Of a stretch of 64,000 nt of DNA, positions 23,827-34,110 are shown piece after piece. A program made the translations under genes and the position numbers. The stretch's first letter is position 1; each line of letters begins with the position of its first letter. Where the stretch lies: NCBI GenBank assembly GCA_035048495.1, contig CM068543.1, positions 29,935,751-29,999,750 of the forward strand. The letters run 5' to 3'. The notes under the pieces are model-generated. The model was given only the letters and a program-made list of their open reading frames with translations, made no database searches and was not told the origin of the DNA. This stretch comes from Euptelea pleiosperma (Eukaryota > Streptophyta > Magnoliopsida > Ranunculales > Eupteleaceae).

Positions 23827-25321
23827 TGAAAATCTCTGTTTCCCTATCCTAGATACCTAGAAGGGGGGTTGAATAGGTATTAAAAATTAACTGATTAACT
23901 AGCAACCTAATTTAATTTACTAGTCAAGGTAGGTTTGAATCGCATGCATTCGCTATTGATTTATGAATATGATTATTACAATCGAATATATCTCAATGAT
24001 ATATTATCTCTAGGTCGTTTGCTCTAATCTCAATAAGGTGTAGAAATATAAATCAGCAAACCATAACACATGTGATTTTTACGTGGAAATCTTAGCTAAG
24101 AAAAACCACGGGACCACGTTTAGACGGAAAGTATCACTAATTGAAAAGTTACGAGTTACAGAAGTTACCTATACAACACTATTTCCAGACAGCATACAAC
24201 CCTTTAGACCAATTGTCGGTGCGTCCACGTCTTTCGGATCCACGATCCCTTTGCCGCTAATTCAGTTTAGTACGCCCCAAACCTACTATTGATCGGTACA
24301 CCCCGACCTTATTCTCACTCACTAGTCAAGTCCCAGGGGCGAAGGATTCAGTACACTCTGAAACCTAACTATTGTTCAAAAGGTGTTGAGTCACACGTGG
24401 TATTCGATCTCTGGCTTACTAAGTTGGGTTTCTAGTTGGTAACCTAAGTAGAGGTATAGATCAACCAAGAAGCTATGATCGCTATAAGAGAAAAGCGTAA
24501 GGAAAATAATTGCTAACTGGGTTTTTCTCTTTGAAGGGACAACTCTTTATTGCTCTTGATAGCTTGAGTATATTTGTTAAAGTCTCAAAGTGTATTTTTT
24601 TAAGCCCAATTGAGGCTCTATTTATAAGAGAGTTGAAATCTAAGGTCAAACAAGTGATGGGGATAGTGGGCCACGAATCCCATTAATGATTTTGAACTTT
24701 TCATTTTCGGTTTAATCAATTGGTCTGAGTGTCCAATTGATTGGTGCTCGGATCCAATCGATTGGACTGCTCCGTGGGTTTTTTGTTCGTCAGTCCAATC
24801 AATTCAACATCAATGTCCAATCGATTGGACTGCTCCGTGGGTTTTTTGTTCGTCAGTCCAATCAATTCAACATCAATGTCCAATCGATTGGACTCTTTGG
24901 ATGTTCTCTACGTAATGTCCAATCGATTCTACATCAGTGTCCAATCGATTGGAGTCTCGGGAAGTTATGTCATGTAAGGTCCAATCGATTCCACATCAGT
25001 GTCCTCTAATCGATTAGAGATGTGTCCGGCAACTAAGTTTAGCCTAAGATTATTAATTAATATTCTATTCCTAAGGCCACTAAGTCACTTACCTTCCTAT
25101 GCGAGTGGGTACAATCTTAAACAGACAACAGAACATTTCCTAAGATGAATTAGTTTTCAATTTTCTGAGTCTTCGGTCTTTGTCTTTTAGTCTTCAGGCA
25201 GTCAATGAGATATGTGTACCACGGCATTCTCAAAGCCTTACTAACACTCGTAGGAATGGTTATAAACATGTTTTATGTCATACGAAATTACACCAACTAG
25301 AATATGGATATATTCTTTACA
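23827..25321 (-). mobile_element. Sirevirus-like solo LTR
   Basis: It aligns with the LTR at 48911-50490. Shared segments are a 'cctagaagggggg' stretch (23857), 'ggaaatcttagctaagaaaaacca' split over 24085-24109, an AATCGATTG array and a terminal 'attctttaca' (25312-25321). In LTR sense it starts TGTAAAGAAT. The plus-strand left end is uncertain by about 20 bp, and no matching duplication was identified. No internal sirevirus sequence adjoins it. Confidence 0.6.
24720..25020. repeat. Array of CAATCGATTG-containing units
   Basis: Imperfect units carry 'gtccaatcgattgga', including two near-identical 63-bp units at about 24752-24880. The frame at 24737-25009, with its repeated QSIGLLRGFF, is created by this array and is not a gene. 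Confidence 0.8.
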
Positions 25322-25607
25322 AATGACACTAAAGTTAACTTGGGGATAATAGTGGTGTTGGTATTGTGACTGCAAAAATGATTATTGCATTGTTTAAGTG
25401 GTGTATTAGTCTCAGTAATCTAATACTAGGGGTGTTATTTGAACCATGAGAGGTTTTTCAACTAGGCGCTTAAATTCACATGAAGATTGGGTATTTTCTC
25501 TAAAGAATGGCCACTCGACATGTTGTTTTGATGTTCTCATTTGGATAGTCATTTTATAAATATTTTCTTAAATGTTAAATGTATTTATTGTAAACCAAGT
25601 GGGAGAT
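25322..25607 (+). pseudogene. 3' internal end of a Copia element
   Basis: Non-coding sequence ends in the polypurine stretch AAGTGGGAGAT (25597-25607), directly followed by an LTR starting TGTTGG. This arrangement is typical of Tork-type Copia elements. The coding part is missing upstream. Confidence 0.55.
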
Positions 25608-26118
25608 TGTTGGCTTTTATGTGGTCTTTCAACAAATTTATTTTATTAAAAACCAAATTAGTATCCTAATGCTACTATGATTATAATTAACTTATGTCAT
25701 TAGTAAATTCAGTGCATAGAGTTTGTTGCACTTTAGTTACACAGTATTATGGAATATCTGTGATTTTTATCAAATTTAGGGCTTATTTCATTCCCTTTGA
25801 TGGATTAGGGTTTGAAAACCTTGTGTGTGTGTGTGTGTGTGTGTGAGGGAATCGGTAATACCACTAACAGTCCCAAATCCTCTCCCCATTAGAGAAGACT
25901 GACATAGAGGTAATAGAACTCTCTCTCAAACATGCTTAATCCAGAAATTTGTGTAAAGGATTGTATCCTACATCAATCGAAGATGAGTACATGTTTCTAT
26001 CTTATCCATGTCCTAAACAATTTAATCCTAATTTCTTTGGCTCTAATGTGGATATATGTAGATCCTAAGGATTAAGAGGATTTTATTACATATGGTCTTG
26101 GGTTCTAAAACCCTAACA
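25608..26118 (+). mobile_element. 3' LTR of a Copia element
   Basis: It is 511 bp, TGTTGG...CCTAACA, following a polypurine tract. A (TG)n run lies at 25822-25845. No matching 5' LTR is seen in the window, so this is the 3' remnant of a truncated element. Confidence 0.65.
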
Positions 26119-26300
26119 TGAGTACCCCAAATAATGCTCAAATCATATGGTTAAAAATAAACCCATGAAAAAGACTCCAATCAATTAACTGTTGGAAATC
26201 ACCAATCCGACTGACATTTTGCTATGTAAGTCCACGTAATGATGGGCCAAACATCCACAGGTCAATGGTCTCTAAAAGTGTGCCACGTGATTCATACTTG
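26119..26300. repeat. P1 repeat fragment
   Basis: It contains 'aaataatgctcaaat', 'gatgggccaaacatccaca' and 'gtctctaaaagtgtgccacg', the right arm of P1. Confidence 0.5.
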
Positions 26301-26317
26301 GTCCATGTTATGTTAAA

Positions 26318-26672
26318 TGTGTCACAATGTAACAAGCTCTTGGTTTGAGCTAGCACCATTTTTGTTACTCACCATTGCCATCTAGGTCCACTAACCGCAT
26401 GGATGTTTAGCCCAACCCTTGATAGACAATCACACCAAAATCACCACAATTGGTAATCTCCAGCCATTAGATTTTAGTATTTCTTTTAAGGCACGATTCT
26501 AGTCGTTGGATTCAACTATATATTGTTTTAGTACTAAAGCCAACATGTTAAAATGAGAAAATAGCTGATTTGGGTATAAATGTCTACCAAGGGGTGTGCT
26601 AAATATCCATCTGGTCAGTGGGAACATATGACTGCGAGTAACAAAAATGGTAACAGCTTGTTACATTGTGAC
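26318..26672. repeat. Palindromic repeat, family P2 (longest copy)
   Basis: The outer arms 'cacaatgtaacaagct' and 'agcttgttacattgtg' are inverted, and the inner arms contain 'ttttgttactcaccattg' and its complement. The small frame at 26580-26774 spans the right arm and is not a gene. Confidence 0.55.
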
Positions 26673-26744
26673 CTTATTTTAATTGGAGTAGGTGAAAGTA
26701 CATTTAATGAACTAGGGGAACGCCAAGTGCGATGCACCTTTCAC

Positions 26745-27010
26745 CTTACACGTGGCACTCTTAGAGATCACTGACCATATTGAAGTTTGGCCCATGAAAA
26801 AAATAGTCTAATTAGTGATTTTTAAGGATTTGATTTGAGTTGTTTTCATTGGTTATTTTTAACCGTAGATTTTTAGCATTATTTGAAGTACTCAGATCCA
26901 AAGGTTTGAAATCACTAATCAGCCTGATATTTAGTATATAGGTCCACATCGGGATGGTACAAACATCCATTGAGTCAGTGGTCTTTAAAAGTGTACCACA
27001 TGGCTTATAC
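26745..27010. repeat. Palindromic repeat, family P1
   Basis: It runs from 'cacgtggcactcttagagat' to 'gtctttaaaagtgtaccaca', arms inverted around about 26870. It lies about 290 bp beyond the 3' end of the receptor kinase gene. Confidence 0.55.
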
Positions 27011-27156
27011 TATCCATGGAGGTAGGGCATACGTTTTGGCTTTAAAATAGAGAAGCATTTAATGAGACAAGGTTACTTTAGACAAGGTTTTTGCTTTAAA
27101 GCATAGAGGCATTTAATGAATTAATAGGCTACCTACCCAACTAATAGCTCCCTATA

Positions 27157-27162
27157 TTTATT
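27157..27162 (-). terminator. Possible polyadenylation signal of the receptor kinase
   Basis: AATAAA on the minus strand, 134 bp past the TGA. A (CT)n run, GA-rich in mRNA sense, at about 27278-27294 lies between them in the presumed 3' UTR. Confidence 0.35.
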
Positions 27163-27295
27163 TTTCAACTCAAGTTTTGGTTTTATATTAGAAAAATAGA
27201 TAGACCATTAGACCCCATAGATACAAATGAAAATCAAAAGAAGACGACGAAAGAAACCAACTTTACAACACTGGTTTCTCTCTCTCTCTCTCTCA

Positions 27296-30200
27296 TCACT
27301 GACTCACCCCACCAGTGTCTTCAGACACGGAGGGCGAGTCGGACACCGAGTCAAATGACTCATGTGAGGGGGATACCTCTACGCCCCGTATCTCGTCGAT
27401 CATTTTGACCACATAACCCATCCGAGGCCGTTGATCCGGTGCAACTGAAGTGCAAGCCATTGCGATCTGCAGTAACCCAACCATCTCCTCCTCTATATCC
27501 TTGTACCTCATCAGCTCCAGATCAAACACTTCAGCCGTCCATTCCTCCCTCACAACCGACTGAACCCATCTTGGGAGATCCACAACCCCACCATTCTCCA
27601 CAGCCAACGGACACTTCCCTGTCAACAGTTCTAGCAGCAAAACACCAAAACCATACACATCAGCCTTCTGCATTAATTTTCGACCGTCTGATGCTTCTGG
27701 TGCGCGGTAGCCGTTAGATCTAGGTGCAGCAGCAGGGGAGGCAAAGACGGAGAGTCCAAAATCTGACACTCGGGCGTTCCCGGCCTTGTCGAGAAGAACG
27801 TTGGTTGACTTTATGTTGCCGTGTGAGAGCTTCAGGGACCGGCACGAGTGGTGAATGAAGGCGAGCCCACGAGCTGATCCAGCTGCGATCTTCAACCTCG
27901 TCGTCCAGTCTAGTGGGGTTCTACCTGGGCCTCGGTTACCTGTCAAAGAAAAGGAAAATGCCCCTTGACTTAAAATAATTTACGCAAACGCCACTACCCT
28001 ACAATTCCATCTGCTGTCTCTGTAGTGTAGCACAGAAAAGAGAAAAGAACCCGTCAATATGGGTAATGGTGGGCCCGCACCCTTCTTTACAGAAACCCAG
28101 ACTGACTTTATTATATCTGAGACAGTTGGCGCAGGATCAAACACCACGTGTATCTCTGGTCCCCAGTCTTGTCTTACAAGGGGAGTAAATCTGTAGTTCA
28201 TAATTAGAGTAGTGAATACTGAGGAGTAAAACTTCGCAGACGGACGAGCACAGTAGGAGCCACGTGCCACACTTTTAAAGATTAATGACCGTATGGATGT
28301 CTGGGCACTGGGCCCACCCCTAGGTGGAATGAGCCTGATTAGTGATTTCTAAGCGTTGGATTGGAGACGTTTTCATGGGTTGATTTTTAATAGCGACGGT
28401 TTCACGGGGCACAAAGATATAAAAAAAAAAACTCACTAATCAGGCTGATTTTTGGTAGGTAGGTGACCATTCACTTAGGGATGGTCAGTAGTCTCTACTC
28501 TATACTTCTGCCACGTGGCTCATAATGTGCTACGTCATCATCGTTGATGAATATGAACTTGCAGTTGAGCAGTCAGGAATTAGGACATGTGGCACACATG
28601 CAGGCCCTCAGATCCAGCCATCCATTCGGTAACAGAGAGATGTCCTAGGTCAAGGTTGCATATCAGATAATCACAGCCAGACAATCTATAGTATCCTCTG
28701 ACACATAGAAGAGCTCTTCAAATTGATTGTTTGCTTGTATTAATCCTAGGTGTTCAACTCTGACCTAGGAGATCACCCAGTAGAGAACCATTAAATGTAG
28801 GCTCAATCCCTGAATGTGCACCACGTGTCCTCCCATTGAATGTAGACTAATGTGCACCACGTGTCTCCACTGTCATCCCGGCACCAATGGCCAGTGATCT
28901 TAAGTCTTCTTAATAACCAGGTCGAAACCCCTTTTAGTCGGTCTACTAATTCAACGGTTGGAAAATCTTCAGATATAACGAAATTAAGATGTTAGCTTGG
29001 TTAGATTCGCCCCTAATCTGACGGACGCTAAATCTATACATACGCCTTTTACCTCTTCCAGTCAACATTTTTATATTGACAAAAATACCCCTCCTTCAAG
29101 TTTAATGTTTAGAAGGATAGGTTTTGTGAGAGGTATTTTCGTTAAATAATAAAATGCTGACTGGAAGAGGTAAAAATCAATTCAAGAAAAAGTGGACATG
29201 ATTTTTTTCCAGTGACCTTTTCAGTTTTACCTTTCGACCCAACATTTGACAGCATTGACGAAAATGGCCTTATTGCAAATTTGTCTTTAGCTGTTTTTGA
29301 AAAGTCAATTTAAAGTTAGAAGGGCAATTTAGTCAAATGCTGACTGGAGGGGTAAAAACTAAAGTTACTAAACTACAAAGTACAATGGAATAATCAAGAA
29401 ATCAATAATGGTATATTCAGGGGTAATTTCGTCTTGTCGCCTAACCGCTCCCTAACTGTTCGAAGTTGGAAGTTGGAACCAAAACAAACCTATTCAAACG
29501 GAAAACCACTTACGCACAAAAACGGTAAACCATTTTTCAGAAAGGGTTTTGGATTTAACGTACCGTGAAGAAGCCAAAACAAGCTGCCGTTAGGCATGTA
29601 ATCGTAGACCAGCAACTTCTCGTCTCTAGCGTAGTAATAAGCCTTCAAACTAACGATGTTAGGGTGCCTTAACCGTCCTAACACTTCCATATGCTGCTCG
29701 AACTCACGTTTCCCGCCTACCTGAGCTTCTTTAAGACGTTTAACGGCAACTACGTTACCGTCATCTAAAATCGCCTTGTACGCCGTTCCAAAACCGCCTT
29801 TCCCCAACATTTCAGCCGAAGCTCTAAGTAAATCCTCTAACTCAAACCTCTTTACACCTTCGAAGAAAACCATCTTTCCTCTCTCGAAACCGCCTTGCGA
29901 GGGGTACGGACTCGACGAGTAGACGATCTTTTCGCCTTCGAGTAGCTGCGAGCCCTTGCCGTCTCTCATTTTCCCCGCTACATTTCTCCAGAAATAACAG
30001 AATAAGAGGCCTGAAATCAGAGTCAACACCAAAATATCGCCGACTATTATCGCTACCACGGCGAGTACGCTCATCTTCCCGGTTCCACTACGGTGGGTAT
30101 TTGACAATGTAGTCGACGGTGAGACCGGTTTCGGACTCGGCGACGAGGAAACAGTCGGGATTCCGTTAACCGGACTTAACGGAGTGGCTACAGCGCCGTC

Positions 30201-30911
30201 AGATCCAGGCTTGCTCGGGTCGCTGACGATGTTCTTGCAGCTCGGCAATGGCGAACCGCACAAAACCGGATTTTGATCAAAAGCAGTTTCAGGAAAACCG
30301 GATAAGGTTTTCGGGATTTCTCCTGAGAGGCGGTTTCCGGAGACATTGAAGTCCTGCAGATTCGGTAAATTTAAGCTCGAAATCGGCCCAGAAAAGTGAT
30401 TTTCTTCGAGTCGTAGAGTAAGAAGATGTGTAAGATGGCTGATTTGTGCCGGAATCTGACCGGAGAGATTGTTGTAAGACAGATCGAGCCGGTAGAGACG
30501 GAAAAGTGACAGTAACGACTCCGGAATCTCGCCGGAGAACTCATTATAAGAGAGAAAAATAAGTTTAAGCGCAGTGAGGTTCGAAAGATCGGGAATGGGA
30601 CCTGAAAGGTGGTTTCGCTTGAGACTCAAAACGCGAAGCTGGTTCAGAGACGTTAGAGAGTTGAAACTGCCGTGGAGATCGAGTCCTTCGAGAACGAGAT
30701 GAGAAACGCGGTTTTGGAGACAGGAAACGCCATACCAAGTGCATGGCTCGGCGGTTTTGTTCCAGCTAGTGAGCTTGTTAGAGGTATCAGAAGCGGTTTT
30801 GAACGCCATTAAAGCTTTGAAATCCGGATTTAAAGAAGCATGTACGAGAGATAAGGGGATAAGAGAGAGAACTAGAACGAAATGTCGAAACCAGATACCG
30901 GTTTTCGCCAT
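27296..30911 (-). CDS. LRR-III receptor-like kinase, At1g68400-like, two exons
   Basis: Exon 1 is 30911-29564 and exon 2 is 27939-27296. The donor reads CACG|GTACGT and the acceptor TTGACAG|GTAACC. They join in phase 1 within the codon for Gly450 to give 663 residues. Order: signal peptide (about 1-25), N-terminal LRR cap with CTWYGVSC (57-64), about five LRRs (70-205), Ser/Pro-rich juxtamembrane stretch (226-275), transmembrane helix (about 280-306) and kinase (about 364-634). The Gly-rich loop LGKGGFGTAYKA is at 369-380, the ATP-binding Lys at 391, DFG at 509-511 and APE at 529-531. The catalytic loop reads HGNIKSTN (489-496) where active kinases have HRD, so the catalytic Asp is missing, as in many LRR-III members. 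It probably acts at the plasma membrane as a co-receptor or scaffold. The ligand is unknown. The gene looks intact and is the only clear host gene here. Confidence 0.92.
27940..29563 (-). other. Intron of the receptor kinase gene
   Basis: It is 1624 bp with GT-AG borders. It contains a P1 palindrome (28248-28530). The 96-residue frame at 27980-28270 is intronic and shows no domain. Introns at this position are known in LRR-III kinases. Confidence 0.88.
28248..28530. repeat. P1 palindrome inside the receptor kinase intron
   Basis: The ends are 'gcacagtaggagccacgtg' and 'cacgtggctcataatgtgc', with inverted arms and a centre near 28390. It is a full-length family member. Confidence 0.65.
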
Positions 30912-31073
30912 TTTCGTTTCGGAGCTACGGAAGAGAGGAAGAGAAGAAGAGATCTGAAGAACCTTTTAGGGCTGTCGAGTGTCTACCAACTCTTGCACCT
31001 TTGGAAGTTGATAGACGGTAAAAGTGTAATTTGAGTGAAACGTTGGGTTTTTTCTATTCAAGGTTGTGTTTTA
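30912..31073 (-). promoter_or_regulatory. Presumed 5' UTR and proximal promoter of the receptor kinase
   Basis: Only about 160 bp separate the ATG from the Tourist-like MITE. Next to the ATG it is CT-rich in gene sense, a common plant 5' UTR composition. No clear TATA box is visible in this interval, so the start site may lie in it or within the MITE. Confidence 0.35.
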
Positions 31074-31590
31074 GGGCCTGTTTGGTACGTGAGAAAAAGA
31101 GTTCCGACGGCGAATATTTAGCCAGGCGAATATTATCTTGGCTAAATATTTGCTCATAGCAATATTTAACAATGTTTGGTACGTGTACGAGCTAGCTCAC
31201 TTCAGCTTACTTCATTTTCTTTCAATTTGAGTGGGTCCCACATATCAAAGTAAGTCAAAAATAGGTTGGGTCAGTGCGGGAACCACATATTATGTCAAAG
31301 AATAAAAAAAAAATCATTTTTATCTTTTTTATATATTAAAAAATTAATTTTTTTTGAAAATAGTGATTTTCCGGCGAGAAAATAAAAATTTCTCACCAAG
31401 GCATAATCGGCGTGAAAATATTTTCACAGGGGGGGGGGGGGGTGATCAAATGTTTTCCCGCCGCGGAGGGCAAATATGTGGGCCCGGCTAAATATTCGCC
31501 AAGGGCGGGTGGCTGCCAAACACCGCCGGGCGAATATTTGCGCGGCTAAATATTTTATTTGCCCGCCGCGGTGCGTTACCAAACAGGCCC
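31074..31590. mobile_element. Tourist-like (PIF/Harbinger) MITE upstream of the kinase
   Basis: The termini GGGCCTGTTTGGTACG and CGTTACCAAACAGGCCC are inverted repeats, flanked by TTA on both sides (31071-31073 and 31591-31593). The interior has repeated 'gcgaatatttagcc' sequences in both orientations and a run of 14 G at 31429-31442. It is 517 bp and non-coding. Confidence 0.82.
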
Positions 31591-31910
31591 TTACTGGAAA
31601 ACGACCTAGATTTTGTTTGGGAGTACCAGGGCTGCAACTTGGGCGGGATCCGACGGGTTGAACCCGACATTAGGGTTGGGTTAGCCCTTTCAGAACGTGG
31701 GTCGGGCTCAGACTCGGGCCGGATCTTTGGTAACTGGATCAAATCGGGTTGGGTTAGGGTTGAGACTTGGGCCAACCCGACATACAAACTACATATATGT
31801 ATTAGTATACCAACAGATATCCACACTATATTTTGACAAATGCAACAACCCATGGATGTTTGTCCTTAGAAAACTATGACCCTTTTATGTGATCGGTTGA
31901 TAATAAAATA

Positions 31911-32761
31911 GGAAATTTTTAACATATCCCCCATGTTATCTTTGAAATTTGACATACCCCCTCACACTTTGAAAAAGCTGACATACCCCCCTATGACTTG
32001 GTCGTATGTCTGTTGACCCGAGTTGACCAGCATATTTTACATTAAAATATAAAAATACCCTTGTCTTCAACCTTTGAACAAGGGTTTGGACCAAAACCAA
32101 ACCCCCAAATCAAATGGCTATGGTGTATGGCAATCCAAATTAAATGACCGGAGTCTCGTGCCGGTCATCCACCACTCCGACAAAAATTAAAAAAATCATT
32201 GGGTTGTCTGACCATAGACTCGAGCTTGTATTTTTCATCCAATTTTAGCTTGAAAATGGATGATCTCCTAACTATTATTGTTCAAAAATATCCAATCGAT
32301 ATATGGCGTGGGAATCTCCAATGCTAATGGAGTTACCAAGAAAATATTCGGAGCTTAATATTTGTATAACAATGCCACTTCAGCCCTAGAAGTTTTTATT
32401 TTTTATTTTTTTAAGTTGGTGTTCCATAAAAAAAAAATTAAAACTCCGGATACCAGTGGGTTTTTAATTTTCACCGGAGTGGTGGATGACCGGCATGAGA
32501 CTCCGGTGGGTTGGTCTCCGGTGATGGACAACTAACCCATTGGTATCTCTTGGCTTGCCGTCCACCGCATCCATTTGATTTGGGGGTTTGGTTTTGATCC
32601 AAACCCTTGTTCTATGGTTGAAGACAAGGGTATTTCTATCTTCTAATGTAAGATATTATGGTCAACTCGGGTCAACATTGGTCAACTAACCTTGGACCAA
32701 GTCATAGGGGGGTATGTTAGCTTTTTCAAAGTGTGGGATGGGGGGGTATGTCAAAAATTCC
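31911..32761. mobile_element. Long-inverted-repeat (Mutator-like) element, copy A
   Basis: The termini GGAAATTTTTAACATA and TATGTCAAAAATTCC extend into inverted arms of over 100 bp, with 'gacataccccc' repeated. The 10-bp duplication TAATAAAATA is perfect (31901-31910 and 32762-32771). Duplication length and long terminal repeats fit Mutator-like or foldback elements. It is non-coding. Confidence 0.78.
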
Positions 32762-32798
32762 TAATAAAATAGTGTTTTATTTTACGATTATTTTTTTG

Positions 32799-33680
32799 GG
32801 AATTTTTGACATAACCCCCCATGTTATCTTTAAAATTTGACATACCACCCCACAATTTGAAAAAGCTGACATACCCCCCTATGACTCGGTCCACTGTCAT
32901 TTGACCAGTGTTGACCCGAGTTGACTACCAAATTTTTTACTTAATGGCAAAAATGCCCCTTTCTTCAACCTTTGACACAAGGGTTTGAGACCAGTGTTGA
33001 CCCGAGTTGACTACCAAATTTTTTACTAAATGGCAAAAATGCCCCTTTCTTCAACCTTTGACACAAGGGTTTGAGAAAAAACCCAAACCCTATAACGGCT
33101 ATGGTGGACGGCCAGCTAAGGGATTCTAATGGGTTGGCAGCCCATCACCGGCGACCATCCCACCGGAGTCTCATGGTCAGCCAACCAACACTCCGGCAAT
33201 AATTTAAAACTCAAGGTTAAAAAAAAAAAAAGAATAATAAAATTTTAGTTTTAAAATTTTCATTAACATAAATAAAAAGCAATACAAAGCAATTTATATT
33301 TTAAGCTTTTTAGACATGGATTTGGAAAGATGGGTTCTCTCAATTTTAAAATAATCCTTCATGAGTTTTATCTATTTTATTTGGGGGGTTTTTTCTTCTC
33401 AATATTCGTTTAATTCATCAAAAAATCAGAAAAAAATCTCAAGTTTACCTACATGGGTTTTAATTTTTATTTTGAATCTCCTCTTTTCATGTTTGGGGGG
33501 TTTGGGTTGGTTCTAAAGTTTAAGAGAAGGGCACTTTCGACCTTTAGTACAAAATTTTGTAGTCAACTCAGGTCAACATTGGTCAAATGACAGTGGACCG
33601 AGTCATAGGGGGGTATGTCAGCTTTTTCAAATCGTGGGGGGGTATGCCAAATTTTAAAGATAACATGGGGGGGGGGGTAT
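32799..33680. mobile_element. Long-inverted-repeat (Mutator-like) element, copy B
   Basis: The left end GGAATTTTTGACATAACC is intact. The right end is degraded at a G-run ('catggggggg', about 33664). An 86-bp direct duplication lies in the left arm. No clear target duplication is seen. Confidence 0.6.
32904..33075. repeat. Two-copy 86-bp tandem duplication
   Basis: Copies 32904-32989 and 32990-33075 begin 'accagtgttgacccgagttg' and differ by one visible base. It is internal to copy B and looks recent. Confidence 0.85.
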
Positions 33681-34065
33681 TTTTTTTATTTCTTTAGTAA
33701 CTTTTATCATGCATTTGAGTTAATAAACTTTTCCTTTGTTATGAAAATATCATGTTTTCTTTCATGAGGTGCTGAAAATGAAGCTATTATTTAATGGCTA
33801 GCATAACGGTTATCGTATTGACCAATAAATTATTTTAATATGAAAAAATATTTCATTCAATCTTTTCAATCGATAAAAAAATTAAGAAATTGACCAACCC
33901 GACCAACCCAATAGGGTTGGGCTAGGGTAGAAAAATTTAGGCCCGACTTTGGGTTGGATTGGGTCAGGGTTCACAGCCTTTAAGATTGGGTTGGGCTAGG
34001 GTTGACCCCCCAACCCGCCCACGTTATAGCCCTAGGGAGTAGAACGAGTAAATTTCTATATAAAT

Positions 34066-34110
34066 CTCTTACATACTCCCATGTTCTCTTTGAAATTGGA
34101 CATAACCCAC
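34066..34110. mobile_element. Mutator-like element copy C, left piece
   Basis: 'acatactcccatgtt' and 'gaaattggacataaccc' match the start of copies A and B. hAT-like element 2 interrupts at 34110 and the rest resumes at 35245. Confidence 0.6.

Larger units (their letters stand above)
31627..34034. mobile_element. hAT-like non-autonomous element 1
   Basis: The termini are CAGGGCTGCAAC and GTTATAGCCCTA. The 8-bp flanks GGGAGTAC (31619-31626) and GGGAGTAG (34035-34042) agree at 7 of 8 positions. The interior near both ends is rich in 'gggttgggttag'. Two long-inverted-repeat elements are nested within (31911-32761 and 32799-33680). There is no transposase. Confidence 0.75.

Noticed and set aside
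24737..25009. 90-residue frame with repeated QSIGLLRGFF
   Set aside because: Produced by tandem CAATCGATTG units inside a solo LTR.
27980..28270. 96-residue minus-strand frame inside the kinase intron
   Set aside because: It lies between well-supported splice sites, has no domain and overlaps a palindromic repeat.
29490..29563. Read-through of exon 1 to 29490 giving a 473-residue protein
   Set aside because: The kinase domain would stop after the hinge. The GTACGT donor and the downstream exon completing the kinase explain the structure better.
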